Source of the DNA: Andalucia godoyi
Lineage: Eukaryota > Discoba > Jakobea > Jakobida > Andaluciidae
Length of the DNA: 64,000 bases
Direction of reading: 5' to 3'
Assembly (NCBI GenBank): GCA_009859145.1
Contig: VRVR01000029.1
Coordinates: forward strand, 186,001-250,000
Below the pieces are notes generated by a model that worked only from the letters and a program-made list of their open reading frames with translations, was not told the DNA's origin and ran no database searches. Made by a program: the position numbers and the translations under genes. Below, in pieces: positions 40,743 to 49,827 of this stretch. Position 1 is the first letter of the stretch. The number at the start of each line of letters is the position of its first letter.

Positions 40743-41587
40743 TTAAAAGGAGTTCTGCACGAGGGGTGTGAGAAGGTTGACGATGTCTTTCGAGTCACCC
40801 TCGGGCCACGCATCCGAGAGAAGCGAGACGATATGGTCCCAAGCGGACAAGATGCGATCGTCGAACGCCTGGAGAGAGTCAGAGACAACTGGAGTCTTTC
40901 TTCCGGTGAAGAGAGACCAGAACGAACCCTATGCGGTTTGGGCTTCTGCACAACGTGCTTAATCTCGTTGCGGATGCTGGTCACAAACTCGGCACGGTTG
41001 GCGATCGAGAAGATCGAGTCGCGCGCCTCCAGCCACGTGATAACAAGCCACATGTGATCCGCAACGACGGCCTGGTCCGCTTCCGTCAAGTTGTACGGAG
41101 CAGCTGGATCGTCTGTCTTTTGAGGAATCAGGAACGGATCGGTAAGATACACTTCGGCGACAACCGCAGTAGCATCATCGCGCGTGAGACCCTCACATGC
41201 ATCCAGCACGGGCTGGACGCTGTCAATGAGGTCCGCCGCGGCATTCGCTCCCACCTGCAGGTCGCACGATGCATTCCCAAAGACCACTGCAAACTGGCTA
41301 ACAGCCGTCGACAGAGATTGTGTCGCCTGCTCCCACTCTCGATCCTGCAACAACGGATAGGTTTCGTTGTGCAGCGTTGTCCAGACTACACCGAGGTCCG
41401 CTTTGCACGTGTTGGCAGTGCTGTTGTAAATCACAGGCCAGGAGATGTAGCGGTACCGCACAAGATCGTTGTTCGCTCGGAATAGTGAAGTCGTCGCTGT
41501 CACACACTGGGCGAAGTCATATGCGTGTGCTGCGGACGCGACCATAACGACCGCAAGCACTGCATATATCAACTTGATTGGCTGCAT
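40743..41587 (-). CDS. Secreted protein of unknown function with internal frameshift
   Basis: Starts MQPIKLIYAVLAVVMVASAA with probable cleavage after AHA, giving a secreted or lumenal protein. The mature part has scattered NxS/T sites (NST, NET, NAS, NLT) and four Cys. In the starting frame it reads well to IRNEIKHVVQKPKPHR (near 40930) and then degenerates into Ser/Arg-rich text ending at 40673. One frame away, from about 40928, the sequence FWSLFTGRKTPVVSDSLQAF and ILSAWDHIVSLLSDAWPEGD is clearly coding-like and ends cleanly at TAA 40743. A one-base shift at AGGGTT joins both into about 281 residues. Either a base is missing from the assembly, the gene is broken, or the ribosome shifts. 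No family is recognised. It is not obviously spliced, since the only GT-AG option is 26 nt. Confidence 0.6.
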
Positions 41588-41756
41588 AGTAGTGGAAGTG
41601 GTGGATGAAAAAGGCAGGCCGAAAAGGGAAAACGGGGTCTTTTGAGGGGAAGTTGGAAATTGCACAGGAAACAGCAGAAGAAGACGACGGCGAAGAATAA
41701 TTAAAAATGAAAAAGAAAAAGAAGAAGAAAAGAACACTCTTCGTGTTGCTGCGTCT

Positions 41757-41764
41757 CTTTTATA
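41757..41764 (-). promoter_or_regulatory. TATAAAAG element upstream of the secreted-protein gene
   Basis: A perfect TATAAAAG on the minus strand, 170 bp upstream of the start codon at 41587. It is the closest match to a consensus TATA box that I noticed in the window. It implies a leader of about 140 nt if used. Confidence 0.4.
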
Positions 41765-42195
41765 CATTGCGCAGAAAATTAGCGCACGATTGTGAAGCGC
41801 ATTTGAAGTACACGAATGCCGCGCCGTGCATCCACCAAGTTCCATTGCCTGTGTCACACACGCGGCAGACGTTCGGTGTTTCGCTGTGCAAGCACGGGGG
41901 CTCGGCGCAGGGCTCGGCACTTCGATCACCGGCGAACCCCTCTTCCACCTCGAGAAGTCGGCAATAATCCCCCATCACAATTGCAGCCTCGCAGCAGCAG
42001 CAGCAGTTTCGCGATCGGACTCGCATTTCAAACGCATCGGACTTATCGGACTTATATTCACCCCCCAGTGTTTGTCGAAACTGGGACAAGCGTGCGTGTG
42101 TGCCTGTCGGGGGGGGGAGGGGGCGGCCGGCGAAGGAAGCGTCAATAATTACGTACTATTATTTCCCACCTGTTGAATCATAGACTGTGGTGCTC

Positions 42196-42342
42196 TCATC
42201 GACTCTTCAACACACCTCCCAAAAAGCCAAAAGCACCGTCTCCAGGTCTGTCGTACACGCCTCTTTCTTCGTGATATACCGCCTGACGTTTTGGCAATTC
42301 CCAATTGTGTTCATGATGACTGTGTTGCTGCAGACAGTCCAT
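42196..42342 (-). CDS. Candidate 48-residue small protein
   Basis: The ORF MDCLQQHSHHEHNWELPKRQ continues with a Tyr/Gly-rich half (VYHEERGVYDRPGDGAFGFL) and ends GGVLKSR. Composition is even and not repeat-derived. The ATG lies 64 bp from the divergent U1-C start, so the two would share a promoter. I do not recognise it. It is too short for a confident call. Confidence 0.3.
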   Translation of the reverse strand: MDCLQQHSHHEHNWELPKRQAVYHEERGVYDRPGDGAFGFLGGVLKSR

Positions 42343-42406
42343 AGTGCCTAAAGAAGTGAGTGAGTGAGTGAGTGAGGGTGCGTGTGCGTCAAGGTGGGGG
42401 AGTAGC

Positions 42407-42895
42407 ATGGGAAAGAAGAGAAAGTACTACTGTGAGTACTGCGACATCCATCTCGTGCGCGGATTTCAGAATGCGCGTAAAGAACATAACTTGGGACTTC
42501 GGCATCGCGCGAATGTCCAAGCGTACTATGCTCAATTCCTGAAGAACGATGCGTTGGTTCGAAAATTGGAGGAAAATAGAGGAGTTTTCCAGCAGCGATT
42601 CGAGCCGCCGCCGCAGGATCAGCAGGATCAGCAGCAACAGCAGCAGCAGCAGCGGGAGCAGCAGGAACAGGGTGCTCTCAGTGCTCCCTCGGCTCATCCA
42701 CAGAGGTCTGCCAGGACGAAGCCGTCAGTTCCGCCAATGATGCTTCCCGTTCCTCTTGTGGTTCCTGGTCTTCCACCTGGTTCCCGCGCCCCCGTTCGCC
42801 CGATTCCGCCTCCAATGGCCGTAGTGACGGAGCCTACGTCCACAGAAGGCGTGCCTGCAGCAGCGTCAGAGTCTTCGGATGACCATCAGCAATAG
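42407..42895 (+). CDS. SNRPC: U1 snRNP protein C
   Basis: Component of the U1 snRNP that stabilises pairing of U1 snRNA with the 5' splice site. 162 residues, one exon. The N-terminal U1-C-type zinc finger is complete: KYYCEYCDIHLV, then RKEHNLGLRHRANVQAYYAQ, giving C-x2-C-x12-H-x5-H spacing by eye, followed by the conserved helix. The frame is open 39 bp upstream through a GTGA repeat, but MGKKRKYYCEYC is the natural start. The rest is a (CAG)-coded Gln tract (about 65-85) followed by a Pro/Ser-rich tail, longer than needed for U1 binding but usual in the family. It is of interest because all introns here use one donor hexamer. Confidence 0.92.
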   Translation: MGKKRKYYCEYCDIHLVRGFQNARKEHNLGLRHRANVQAYYAQFLKNDALVRKLEENRGVFQQRFEPPPQDQQDQQQQQQQQREQQEQGALSAPSAHPQRSARTKPSVPPMMLPVPLVVPGLPPGSRAPVRPIPPPMAVVTEPTSTEGVPAAASESSDDHQQ

Positions 42896-42980
42896 CGCTG
42901 CGTACATATAAACTGTATAGTGGTAGTAACCATCTTCTCGTTTACGGTATGGATTTACTATGAGTACAATGGGAATACGG

Positions 42981-44534
42981 CTACTTAAAGTTGTCGAATT
43001 TTGGAAGGAGTGTGGGAAGTGTGTTGTGAACGAGAAATCGACGCTTGGAGGGAGACCAGTTGACCGCCCCTTCAATAATGTCGAGAGACGACGGAGGTGG
43101 TTCTCTCTTCATGCGCAGACCGATTTTGTGAGCTCGCAGCGACTCCTGTTCTTGTTCTCTGCTGATTTCGTCTTCTGTGAAGTGCAGCGGCACCGCAAAC
43201 ATGAAATCCGAGGAAGGGTGCTCTTCTCGCGAGATAAGATCGATGGACGCATCGAAGTCGAACCGCACAGGGTCCGGAAGGTCTGGACACTTCAGAACGG
43301 GTTTCCCGTTCTCTGCCAAGATCTCTGCGTCTGTCCGGTTGTCGGACACATTGTCCTGCAAATCCAACTCATCTTCGCGCTCATGATACACAACATTGCG
43401 TTCAATTTCCGTGAATCGAGGATCAAACGCAGCCCACCGCTCCTTGACGGGGAGAACGTACGTGATCATTGTGAAATACGTCAAAGCGTAGATAACGGGC
43501 CGAATGGGATGCCAAGCAATGCTCAGGAAGATCCAACGAGTGTCGTCGTACTTTGGCTTCTCAAGCCGCAGCTCCAAAGTTCCGGACTCCACGCTCCACA
43601 CGTACAGAGAGCTCTGCGACATTGCGCAGACATACTGTGAGTCCCAGTCCGAATCGCAGATCACGGGCCGTCCAGAAAACGTGGAAAGGAGCCAGTTCAC
43701 GTTGGACACACGGTCTGAAAAGTCTCTGATTTGAGTCATGGACGACGTGAACACCAACCGAAGGACGCTAGCACAATTCAGCAAGAGATACTTGCCACGC
43801 GCACTGACGACAATTCCTACAATGTCGTGCGAACCGAACCGGTGCTTGGACGCCAGCTCCACGCGATTCCCGTCCTCCAGCACGCGAACGACGTAGAAGT
43901 GACCAGTGCTCATTCCAATGTACACAAAATCCCCAGAAGCATCAAACACTGCGCACGTCACTTTTCTTTGGGTTTTCTTGGTGCGCTTCTCGCCCGCAGC
44001 AGTCGCGGCATTTGTGGAACCACCAGACGACGAATTCGTGGTATCCAAAAACGCAGCTGTCGGTTCGCTTTCCAGCGCACCAACGTCAATTGTCACCGAT
44101 TCATTTCTCTCATAATGATAGAGCACAACACTTTGAACCCCAAAAACAAGAACTACATTGTGCGTCTTTGGCGAGCACACAACCGACCAAATGCCCTCTC
44201 CAAAATTGGACTTATACACAACCTCGCGCTGCGAGACGTCCAGAAGTGCATACTGCTGTTCCAATCCCGCTGAAAACCACAAAAATCTGCCATTTGAAGA
44301 CCAGCTCACCGTATTGATGTTCTTCTCAAAGGGCTTCACTTGAAACACTGCGTTCTGCGTGATGTAGTCCCAAATTTCCACATGGCCTGTGTTGTATGTC
44401 ACTGCAAAAAGCGTGCCTTCCCGATTGAAATTCATCGACCATGCAGGCATTGCCAGCTGCCGCTCCGAGTGAAACACGCGTGGATAAGAAGGAATGTACT
44501 CGGCTGGATTCACATATCGAAACGCCTCACACAT
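42981..44534 (-). CDS. RBBP5: RBBP5/Swd1, COMPASS histone H3K4 methyltransferase core subunit
   Basis: WD40 core subunit of SET1/MLL complexes, nuclear. It has 517 residues in one exon, close to animal RBBP5 (538). The propeller opens with MNFNREGTLFAVTYNTGHVE followed by IWDYITQNAVF (family: CTFNRxGTLLAVGCNDGRIVIWDFLTR) and SWSSNGRFLWFSAG. A blade includes FDASGDFVYIGMSTGHFYVV. After LSIAWHPIRPVIYALTYFTM comes the diagnostic activation segment RWAAFDPRFTEIERNVVYHE followed by REDELDLQD, matching NWSAFAPDFKELDENVEYEERESEFD. The frame opens at 44645 with TTG, and the ATG at 44534 (MCEAFRYVNPAEYIPSYPR) is used. It is convergent with U1-C. Confidence 0.88.
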   Translation of the reverse strand: MCEAFRYVNPAEYIPSYPRVFHSERQLAMPAWSMNFNREGTLFAVTYNTGHVEIWDYITQNAVFQVKPFEKNINTVSWSSNGRFLWFSAGLEQQYALLDVSQREVVYKSNFGEGIWSVVCSPKTHNVVLVFGVQSVVLYHYERNESVTIDVGALESEPTAAFLDTTNSSSGGSTNAATAAGEKRTKKTQRKVTCAVFDASGDFVYIGMSTGHFYVVRVLEDGNRVELASKHRFGSHDIVGIVVSARGKYLLLNCASVLRLVFTSSMTQIRDFSDRVSNVNWLLSTFSGRPVICDSDWDSQYVCAMSQSSLYVWSVESGTLELRLEKPKYDDTRWIFLSIAWHPIRPVIYALTYFTMITYVLPVKERWAAFDPRFTEIERNVVYHEREDELDLQDNVSDNRTDAEILAENGKPVLKCPDLPDPVRFDFDASIDLISREEHPSSDFMFAVPLHFTEDEISREQEQESLRAHKIGLRMKREPPPSSLDIIEGAVNWSPSKRRFLVHNTLPTLLPKFDNFK

Positions 44535-44886
44535 ATCCACCACACTGTGCACTTTTCTTTTTCTCGGGTCTGCAAAATGCCGTAACGCCACTCTCTTTGC
44601 CCCTTCCTTCTTTAAAAATCCCCTCCAATGAGAATGTGGTGGCAATCATCGTCATCATAATAATCACGAAAGACCTTTTCATTGGTTTTTCGTGCTACTT
44701 TTTCTGACAATTTGCGAAAAGCGTTCCCGCCATACGTTCTTCTTTATTACAGCCGGCAGCACGATGAAAAGGTGTCTCGTGTTTTCTCTGTTACAGTAGG
44801 TAAGAAGCTAAAAAGATGATACCGGAAGGGATGCGGCAGGAACTCGAAAAAAGTAACACCTGGGAGAGAAGAGCAAGAAAAACAAT

Positions 44887-44917
<31 letters not shown>

Positions 44918-44953
44918 GGAAGAAGAAGAAGACCACAGAAGCCCCCTCTTTGG
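44535..44953. other. Intergenic region with GAA/GAG repeat
   Basis: 419 bp between two minus-strand genes, containing a purine repeat (AAGAAGAGG units, about 44877-44936) just 3' of the next gene. No gene is seen. Confidence 0.6.
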
Positions 44954-45475
44954 TCATATTCGGCCAGGTGGATCCAGCAAAAGCAGAGTTCGGAACGACT
45001 GTTCCACAAGCTGATTGTAAGCGAGTACAGCATTGTCAATTTCTGCAGTTTGGCCAATGAGCAAGCGTTCATCAAGAGACAATTTCTCTTCGATTTCGTC
45101 TAGTCGTTTGTCGTCCATGCGTTCCAGAACCTTGGCGTCACCCTGAGAGCCTTGGACAAGTACCGAATCGCACAGTCTTGAAAACTCCTCAAACAGCTTC
45201 CCGAGTTCGCCGATCCGGTCCGTTGACACACACAGGTACTCGAATGCGTCCTGCACCGATGCCGCGGACGACTCGGCCACAAAGCTCGAATGCTCAACTT
45301 GGTCAAACACCGTGTCGAGTGCTAATGCGTCCAATCGCGAATAGACGGGACGGGATACCGTCTCCAGCACCTGAAGAAGCTTTGGTTGCGACTCTGCAGA
45401 GCCTTCCTCAGATATCCCAAGAATCGTCTCAAGGCGGGCAATCCGACACGCAAGCAACGATACCGTGTCGCTCAT
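44954..45475 (-). CDS. Coiled-coil protein, possibly dynactin p24 (DCTN3)-like
   Basis: 173 residues starting MSDTVSLLACRIARLETILG. It is almost entirely helical with heptad-like Leu spacing: VLETVSRPVYSRLDALALD, LGKLFEEFSRLCDSVL, RLDEIEEKLSLDERLLIGQT and VLAYNQLVEQSFRTLLLLD. Length, an opening LxxRIxxLExxLG heptad and the layout resemble dynactin p24 (about 186 residues), a subunit of the dynein adaptor. Conservation in that family is low, so this is a tentative call. The alternative is an unrelated small coiled-coil protein. The frame is open upstream to 45535, but that extension is Gly/Val-rich and lacks an ATG-favoured context. Confidence 0.4.
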   Translation of the reverse strand: MSDTVSLLACRIARLETILGISEEGSAESQPKLLQVLETVSRPVYSRLDALALDTVFDQVEHSSFVAESSAASVQDAFEYLCVSTDRIGELGKLFEEFSRLCDSVLVQGSQGDAKVLERMDDKRLDEIEEKLSLDERLLIGQTAEIDNAVLAYNQLVEQSFRTLLLLDPPGRI

Positions 45476-45836
45476 TCCCCAACCTCCACAAGCGTCATAA
45501 ACCACTCCCCTCCAAAAAACCAAAAAAACACCCATACTTGTCTAAATGGCCATTGTGTTCCGACAGACAAGCAACGGAATCGACTACTGTGTGCCGGAAA
45601 CCCGGATTTTTTAATGAGAAAATCCGCGACTGTAATTACATCCTTTAAATAAAACAGAAACCAAGACGGAAGAAAATACGCTCATAGTAAAATTTTATTT
45701 ATTTATCCGCGATATTTCCTTTTGTTTTCTTTCAAAGAGCAAGAAGCCAAAAAGCCAAAAAGCCAAAAAGCCAAAAAGCCAAAAACGAGGGAAAAAGAGA
45801 GGAAAAGGTGATGACATTGTGCGATTTGGATCAGTC
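45476..45836. other. Divergent intergenic region
   Basis: 361 bp between the coiled-coil gene (-) and DDX31 (+). It contains the octamer repeat listed next and otherwise nothing that I recognise. Confidence 0.6.
45741..45785. repeat. (AGCCAAAA)n octamer tandem repeat
   Basis: Five near-perfect copies of an 8 bp unit, about 52 bp upstream of the DDX31 start codon. It is a minisatellite-like array, unlike the dinucleotide repeats elsewhere in the window. Confidence 0.9.
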
Positions 45837-48626
45837 ATGGATTTAGAGCTGAATTTGGATTTAACACCTGGGGAATCGCGTTCTGTTCTCTCTGCCAAAG
45901 AGAGGTTTCGACAGCGCGGCAGGCCTCCAAAAAGGGCTACTGCGGCACCGAGAAACGCGTCTTTGCATCGACCTTTGCGACCTCGCTTGGAGCCGCCGCA
46001 AGCGACGACCAGCCATCCTCATCCACCACCAGCTTTCAGAAACACGTCCGAGTACCCAGTGTCGGATCCCGTGCAGAATCACGACTTGTCGCTGACACAA
46101 AATGCCAGACCATACAAGAAGGCGTCGATTTTTAGCAGTCTTTCAAACGCACAGTCGACATCCAATGTAGATGCAGAAACGGGCGAGAAGCTTTCACGGT
46201 CTCAAATGAGATCGAATACCTCGGGATCTGGATCTGGATCTGGATCTGGGTCTGGATCTGGGTCTGGGTTGGCATCTGCGTCTCAAACAAATCAGCATCA
46301 CTCGCAACATTCACGTCATAACTTTCACAGTAATCATCAACAACAGCGACAGCAGCTACATCATTATCACGATCAGAATCAGCAGCGCCATGACGAATAT
46401 CCGTCACAGAGATTGCAGTACGGCAAGAACGATGGACGGTCAGAGGAATCGAGTTTCAGATCCGATCAGCATGCTGCCGACGGGTTCGATCATCATCGAT
46501 TAGAAGAAGGCCGAGGCCCAAGCCATGGACACGACAGTGGGCGCGACACAGGGGAGCGGTTCGCAGAACCAAATCGCAAGCGAGAACGAATTGCAGATCG
46601 ACATGACGAGGAGGATTTTGCGGTGAGTGCTGCCAAGAAGTCGAGAATGGAGGATCGGAAGAAGGCGAAGGGCACGGCGTCGGGTATGTTTGGCATTTCT
46701 TCAATGCCAAGGCACACTCGACCTGTGGTGGATCCGTCGTTGTTTCAAGGAGACCTTTCAAGCATGCCGGTGGATAAGAAGCTGGTTGCGACCCTTGAGC
46801 AACATTTCGGCATCAAAACGCTGACAAAGATCCAGGAGAAGGCCGTCCCAGCGTTGCTCTCTTCTTCCACAAAGGACGTCAGCGCGCCTGCCTTCTGGTC
46901 TGCCGGAGCCAATGTTTTCATCAAGTCTGAAACAGGGTCTGGAAAGACGCTTGCATACTTGATCCCCATGATTGAGACCCTGGCGTCCATGCAGCCGGAA
47001 GTGAAGCGAGAAGTCGGGCCGGTTGCTGTCATCCTGCTTCCCACTCGTGAGATGGCCATCCAAACGTACGAGACGTTGAATGGCTTGCTCCGACCGTGGG
47101 TCCGCATGGTCGGCGGGACCTTGATGGGAGGCGAGTCCAAAAAGTCAGAAAAAGCACGATTGCGAAAGGGCGTCAATATCCTGGTTTCCACACCGGGTCG
47201 CTTGCTGGATCACCTAGATCATACCAAGAATCTGAACCTGGAGCGTGTGGAATGGTTGGTTGTGGACGAGGCAGACCGCATTTTGGAACTTGGGTTTGCG
47301 CGTGACGTTGACAAGATTCTGGAAAAGCTTCGTGCAGACCGCAAGGACCATTTCGAACGAGAGGCTGCAAATCCGCTTCCCGAGCGACTTTATCGCTCTG
47401 TACTGGTGTCCGCAACACTTCCTGCGCAGCTCGCAGTTTTGGCTTCCAAGGTTCTTGGCGAGGACAGCTACGTCAAAGTTGGATTCCAGGAAGATTGCGA
47501 AGATGAGCCCGTGGCGGACGATGGTACTTATGTGCCCGATCGCGACGATGAGGACAACACGCTGTCCGTTCCAAAGTCGCTGAAGCAATCGGTGACGATC
47601 GTCCCACACAAGTACAAGCTGATTGCGCTGATTGCGACGTTGTACCGAGAAGCACAGTCAAAGTCGATCGTTTTTATGAGTTGCCAGGCAACCGTGGAAT
47701 TTCACTTTCAGCTGCTCACAACGGTCTTTTCTTCGCATGAAAGAGAACTTGAGAAAGACGAAGAAGGAAGGAATGATGATTCAGACAGAGAGTTGGATGA
47801 AGCGGAGCCGTCGGAGGAAGTCGGCGGCCGTGCAGCATCTGATCTTGCGTACATTTTCCGTCGTGCACGCCCAGCGTTTTTCAAGCTTCACGGCACAATG
47901 TCTCAAAAAGACCGCACTGCAACGTACTTTGCGTTCTGCAACTGCAAGACACCTTCTGTCCTCCTTTGCACGGATGTTGCGGCTCGCGGCCTTGATTTCC
48001 CCGACGTGACATTCATTGCGCAGTACGATCCGCCTGGCGATCCCAAAGACTACATCCACCGTGTTGGCCGAACTGCTCGAGCCGGCCACGACGGCCGAGC
48101 TCTGCTGTTTCTTGTCCCCTCCGAGGCACCTTATGTCGATCTTTTGACAAGCCACCACCACATTGACCTCCAGAGCATGCCAGTCGAAGACGTGTTTGCC
48201 GTTCTGCTAAACGTTGTGCGCCGCAAAACGGTCGATGACGCGGTAATCCACGTGCAGCACCTGGTAGAACTGTTTGTGGCTGCGAGTTTGCAACCCAAGG
48301 CACGCGATGCATTCGCGTCGTTCTTGAAGGCGTATGCGACTCATGCCCGGCTTACGCGCTACATCTTCCATCCACGAAAGCTGCATCTCGGTCATGTAGC
48401 AAAGACATTTGGTCTCACCGATGCGCCCTCGCAGATCGCGCAAGTTGCCCATACTTCTCTTGGCGAGGAAAACCGTGCAAACTCTGCATTGTACCGAAAA
48501 TTGGATCGCCAGAAGGGCCACGAGACCCGCATGCGTGCTGTTGCAGAACGAAACAACATGTCCTATGAAAAGCTCATCAAGGATCTGTCCAAGAAGAAGA
48601 AGAAATGGACTGCCATGAGCGAGTAA
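45837..48626 (+). CDS. DDX31: DDX31/Dbp7 DEAD-box RNA helicase
   Basis: Nucleolar ATP-dependent RNA helicase for 60S ribosome assembly. 929 residues, one exon. Motifs: Q-motif region LTKIQEKAVPALL (about 320), I SETGSGKTLAYLIP (about 362), Ia PTREMAIQ, GG, TPGRLLDHL, II VDEADRI (about 475), III SATLP (about 524), the helicase C region TDVAARGLDFPDVTFIAQYD and VI HRVGRTARAG (about 740). Motif II is DEAD. The C-terminal DUF4217 segment FLKAYATHARLTRYIFHPRK followed by LHLGHVAKTFGLTDAPS is specific to the DDX31/DDX18/DDX10 branch. The FIKSETGSGKT and ILELGFARDVDKIL forms fit DDX31. The N-terminal 300 residues are disordered, with (GS)n from GGATCT hexamers (about 128-145) and a His/Gln/Asn-rich zone. 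The upstream frame starts with GTG, and the first ATG is used. Confidence 0.9.
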   Translation: MDLELNLDLTPGESRSVLSAKERFRQRGRPPKRATAAPRNASLHRPLRPRLEPPQATTSHPHPPPAFRNTSEYPVSDPVQNHDLSLTQNARPYKKASIFSSLSNAQSTSNVDAETGEKLSRSQMRSNTSGSGSGSGSGSGSGSGLASASQTNQHHSQHSRHNFHSNHQQQRQQLHHYHDQNQQRHDEYPSQRLQYGKNDGRSEESSFRSDQHAADGFDHHRLEEGRGPSHGHDSGRDTGERFAEPNRKRERIADRHDEEDFAVSAAKKSRMEDRKKAKGTASGMFGISSMPRHTRPVVDPSLFQGDLSSMPVDKKLVATLEQHFGIKTLTKIQEKAVPALLSSSTKDVSAPAFWSAGANVFIKSETGSGKTLAYLIPMIETLASMQPEVKREVGPVAVILLPTREMAIQTYETLNGLLRPWVRMVGGTLMGGESKKSEKARLRKGVNILVSTPGRLLDHLDHTKNLNLERVEWLVVDEADRILELGFARDVDKILEKLRADRKDHFEREAANPLPERLYRSVLVSATLPAQLAVLASKVLGEDSYVKVGFQEDCEDEPVADDGTYVPDRDDEDNTLSVPKSLKQSVTIVPHKYKLIALIATLYREAQSKSIVFMSCQATVEFHFQLLTTVFSSHERELEKDEEGRNDDSDRELDEAEPSEEVGGRAASDLAYIFRRARPAFFKLHGTMSQKDRTATYFAFCNCKTPSVLLCTDVAARGLDFPDVTFIAQYDPPGDPKDYIHRVGRTARAGHDGRALLFLVPSEAPYVDLLTSHHHIDLQSMPVEDVFAVLLNVVRRKTVDDAVIHVQHLVELFVAASLQPKARDAFASFLKAYATHARLTRYIFHPRKLHLGHVAKTFGLTDAPSQIAQVAHTSLGEENRANSALYRKLDRQKGHETRMRAVAERNNMSYEKLIKDLSKKKKKWTAMSE

Positions 48627-49107
48627 TCCATCGTCATCTTGCTCTATGTATCCATGTCATATCATATTGCAGTGCAGTAGTAGGTCCTTCTCTTCCCTCC
48701 GTCTTCTGCTTTTCCTGAACTCTTGTCCCCACCGACGACAGGTCGTTTTCGTCCGTTGATCAAAAAAATTTCGAAATCAAATAAAAATCAAGTATTAATA
48801 ATAATAATAGATTACTGTAATAAATAAATAAATAAAGAATGTCCGACTGTCGTAAATTGCAAAACACCAAGGAAACAACAGAATGCTATTTTCACACTCG
48901 TTCTTCGTTCTTCCCCAATGCTTGCATCGCGTGTAGGCCCCAAGTACACGGCCGTCGCTCTTTTCCAAAGAAAGCCACTCAAACCCCTTTCCCTCTCTTC
49001 CTTCGTGTCTCCCCTGTTCTTCCTCGAGAAATTTCTCGTTTTTTCCTTTCATGTTTTTCTTGTCTGACTGCTTATTTGTAAATCCGTCTCCAATTGTTAT
49101 ACTGGAT
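48627..49107. other. Intergenic region
   Basis: 481 bp between two plus-strand genes. It is AT-rich around 48770-48837 (AATAAT/AAAT repeats) and pyrimidine-rich after 48980. No gene is seen. Confidence 0.6.
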
Positions 49108-49344
49108 ATGTCTGTTCTTGCTGGAAAGAGCGAAGGCGTCAAGCTGGCCGCCGGAGTTGGTGTCGCAATGGCTGTTGCATTTGTCGGTATCTTGATTACC
49201 AAGGCTGTCGGTATGTATTGTGGTGCTTTCATGCTGTTTGCGAGTCTATGCGCTCATTCATAGACCAGACGAGACGCTCTGTTTTAATTTCGTCGTATGC
49301 CTTATGCTTACGTCATTTTCTTCCTTGTCTGTTTTTGACTCTGT

Positions 49345-49378
<34 letters not shown>

Positions 49379-49486
49379 ATATGTGTAGGAAACAAGCCTA
49401 GAACTGCTACTGCAGCCTGGACCAAGGCAGAGGAGGAGTACCGTCGCAAAGAGCGTCAAAACCCTCTTTCATCCGGTCAGCATTAA
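49108..49486 (+). CDS. Tiny single-span membrane protein, two exons
   Basis: Exon 1 is 49108-49210, the intron 49211-49388 (donor GTATGT, a 30 bp GT repeat, acceptor ATGTGTAG) and exon 2 49389-49486, giving 66 residues. It begins MSVLAGKSEGVKLAAGVGVA, followed by a hydrophobic span VAMAVAFVGILITKAVG. It then has a hydrophilic tail NKPRTATAAWTKAEEEYRRK and ends ERQNPLSSGQH. The layout, a short N terminus, one span and a WxxAxxEYxxxxxxNPxSG tail, is reminiscent of small mitochondrial inner-membrane respiratory subunits of the cytochrome oxidase IV/5 type, but I cannot name it. Phase-correct splicing with the consensus donor supports that it is real. Confidence 0.6.
49348..49378. repeat. (GT)n microsatellite inside an intron
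   Basis: About 15 GT units within the intron of the small membrane-protein gene, close to the 3' splice site. Confidence 0.95.
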
Positions 49487-49827
49487 ATCGCAGACACCGT
49501 TTTTTCGTATTGTTTGGTGCTGTTTGGTGTTGGTGCTGTTATTCTTCATCATCAGCCATCATCATCATGAATTGTCTTAATGCTGCCTTTTTTTGGATAC
49601 TGGGATACGCACCTGGAAAACTGTGGAATATTGTCCTGTGAAGAATGAATGGTTTCATGTTCCAACGCGCTGTTGGAAAGGAATAAAAAGAAAAATGAAT
49701 AAAGGAAAATAGTAAATGACAGCAAAGCAGGCGTGGTTTGGTTTGCGTTTCTTAATTTCATTTAATTTTCTTGCTGTTGAAAATTCATTTATTAGAGATC
49801 TACTTTACTCGCGGGATGGTGCGGGGG
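49487..49827. other. Convergent 3' flanks
   Basis: 341 bp between convergent genes, AT-rich, with AATAAA-like motifs at about 49683 and 49699. No gene is seen. Confidence 0.6.

Larger units (their letters stand above)
41588..42406. other. Divergent intergenic region
   Basis: 819 bp upstream of the secreted-protein gene (-) and U1-C (+). It holds the TATAAAAG element and the small ORF listed separately. A minus-strand frame 42089-41760 (Cys-rich, RNCCCCCEAAIVMGDYCRLL) and a plus-strand frame 41826-42176 overlap it, and neither is recognisable. (CAG)n near 41990-42006 gives the Cys/Ala/Ser runs. Confidence 0.4.

Noticed and set aside
40673-40927. C-terminal extension of the secreted protein in its first frame
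   Set aside because: Ser/Arg-rich out-of-frame style text; the alternative frame is coding-like and has its own stop at 40743.
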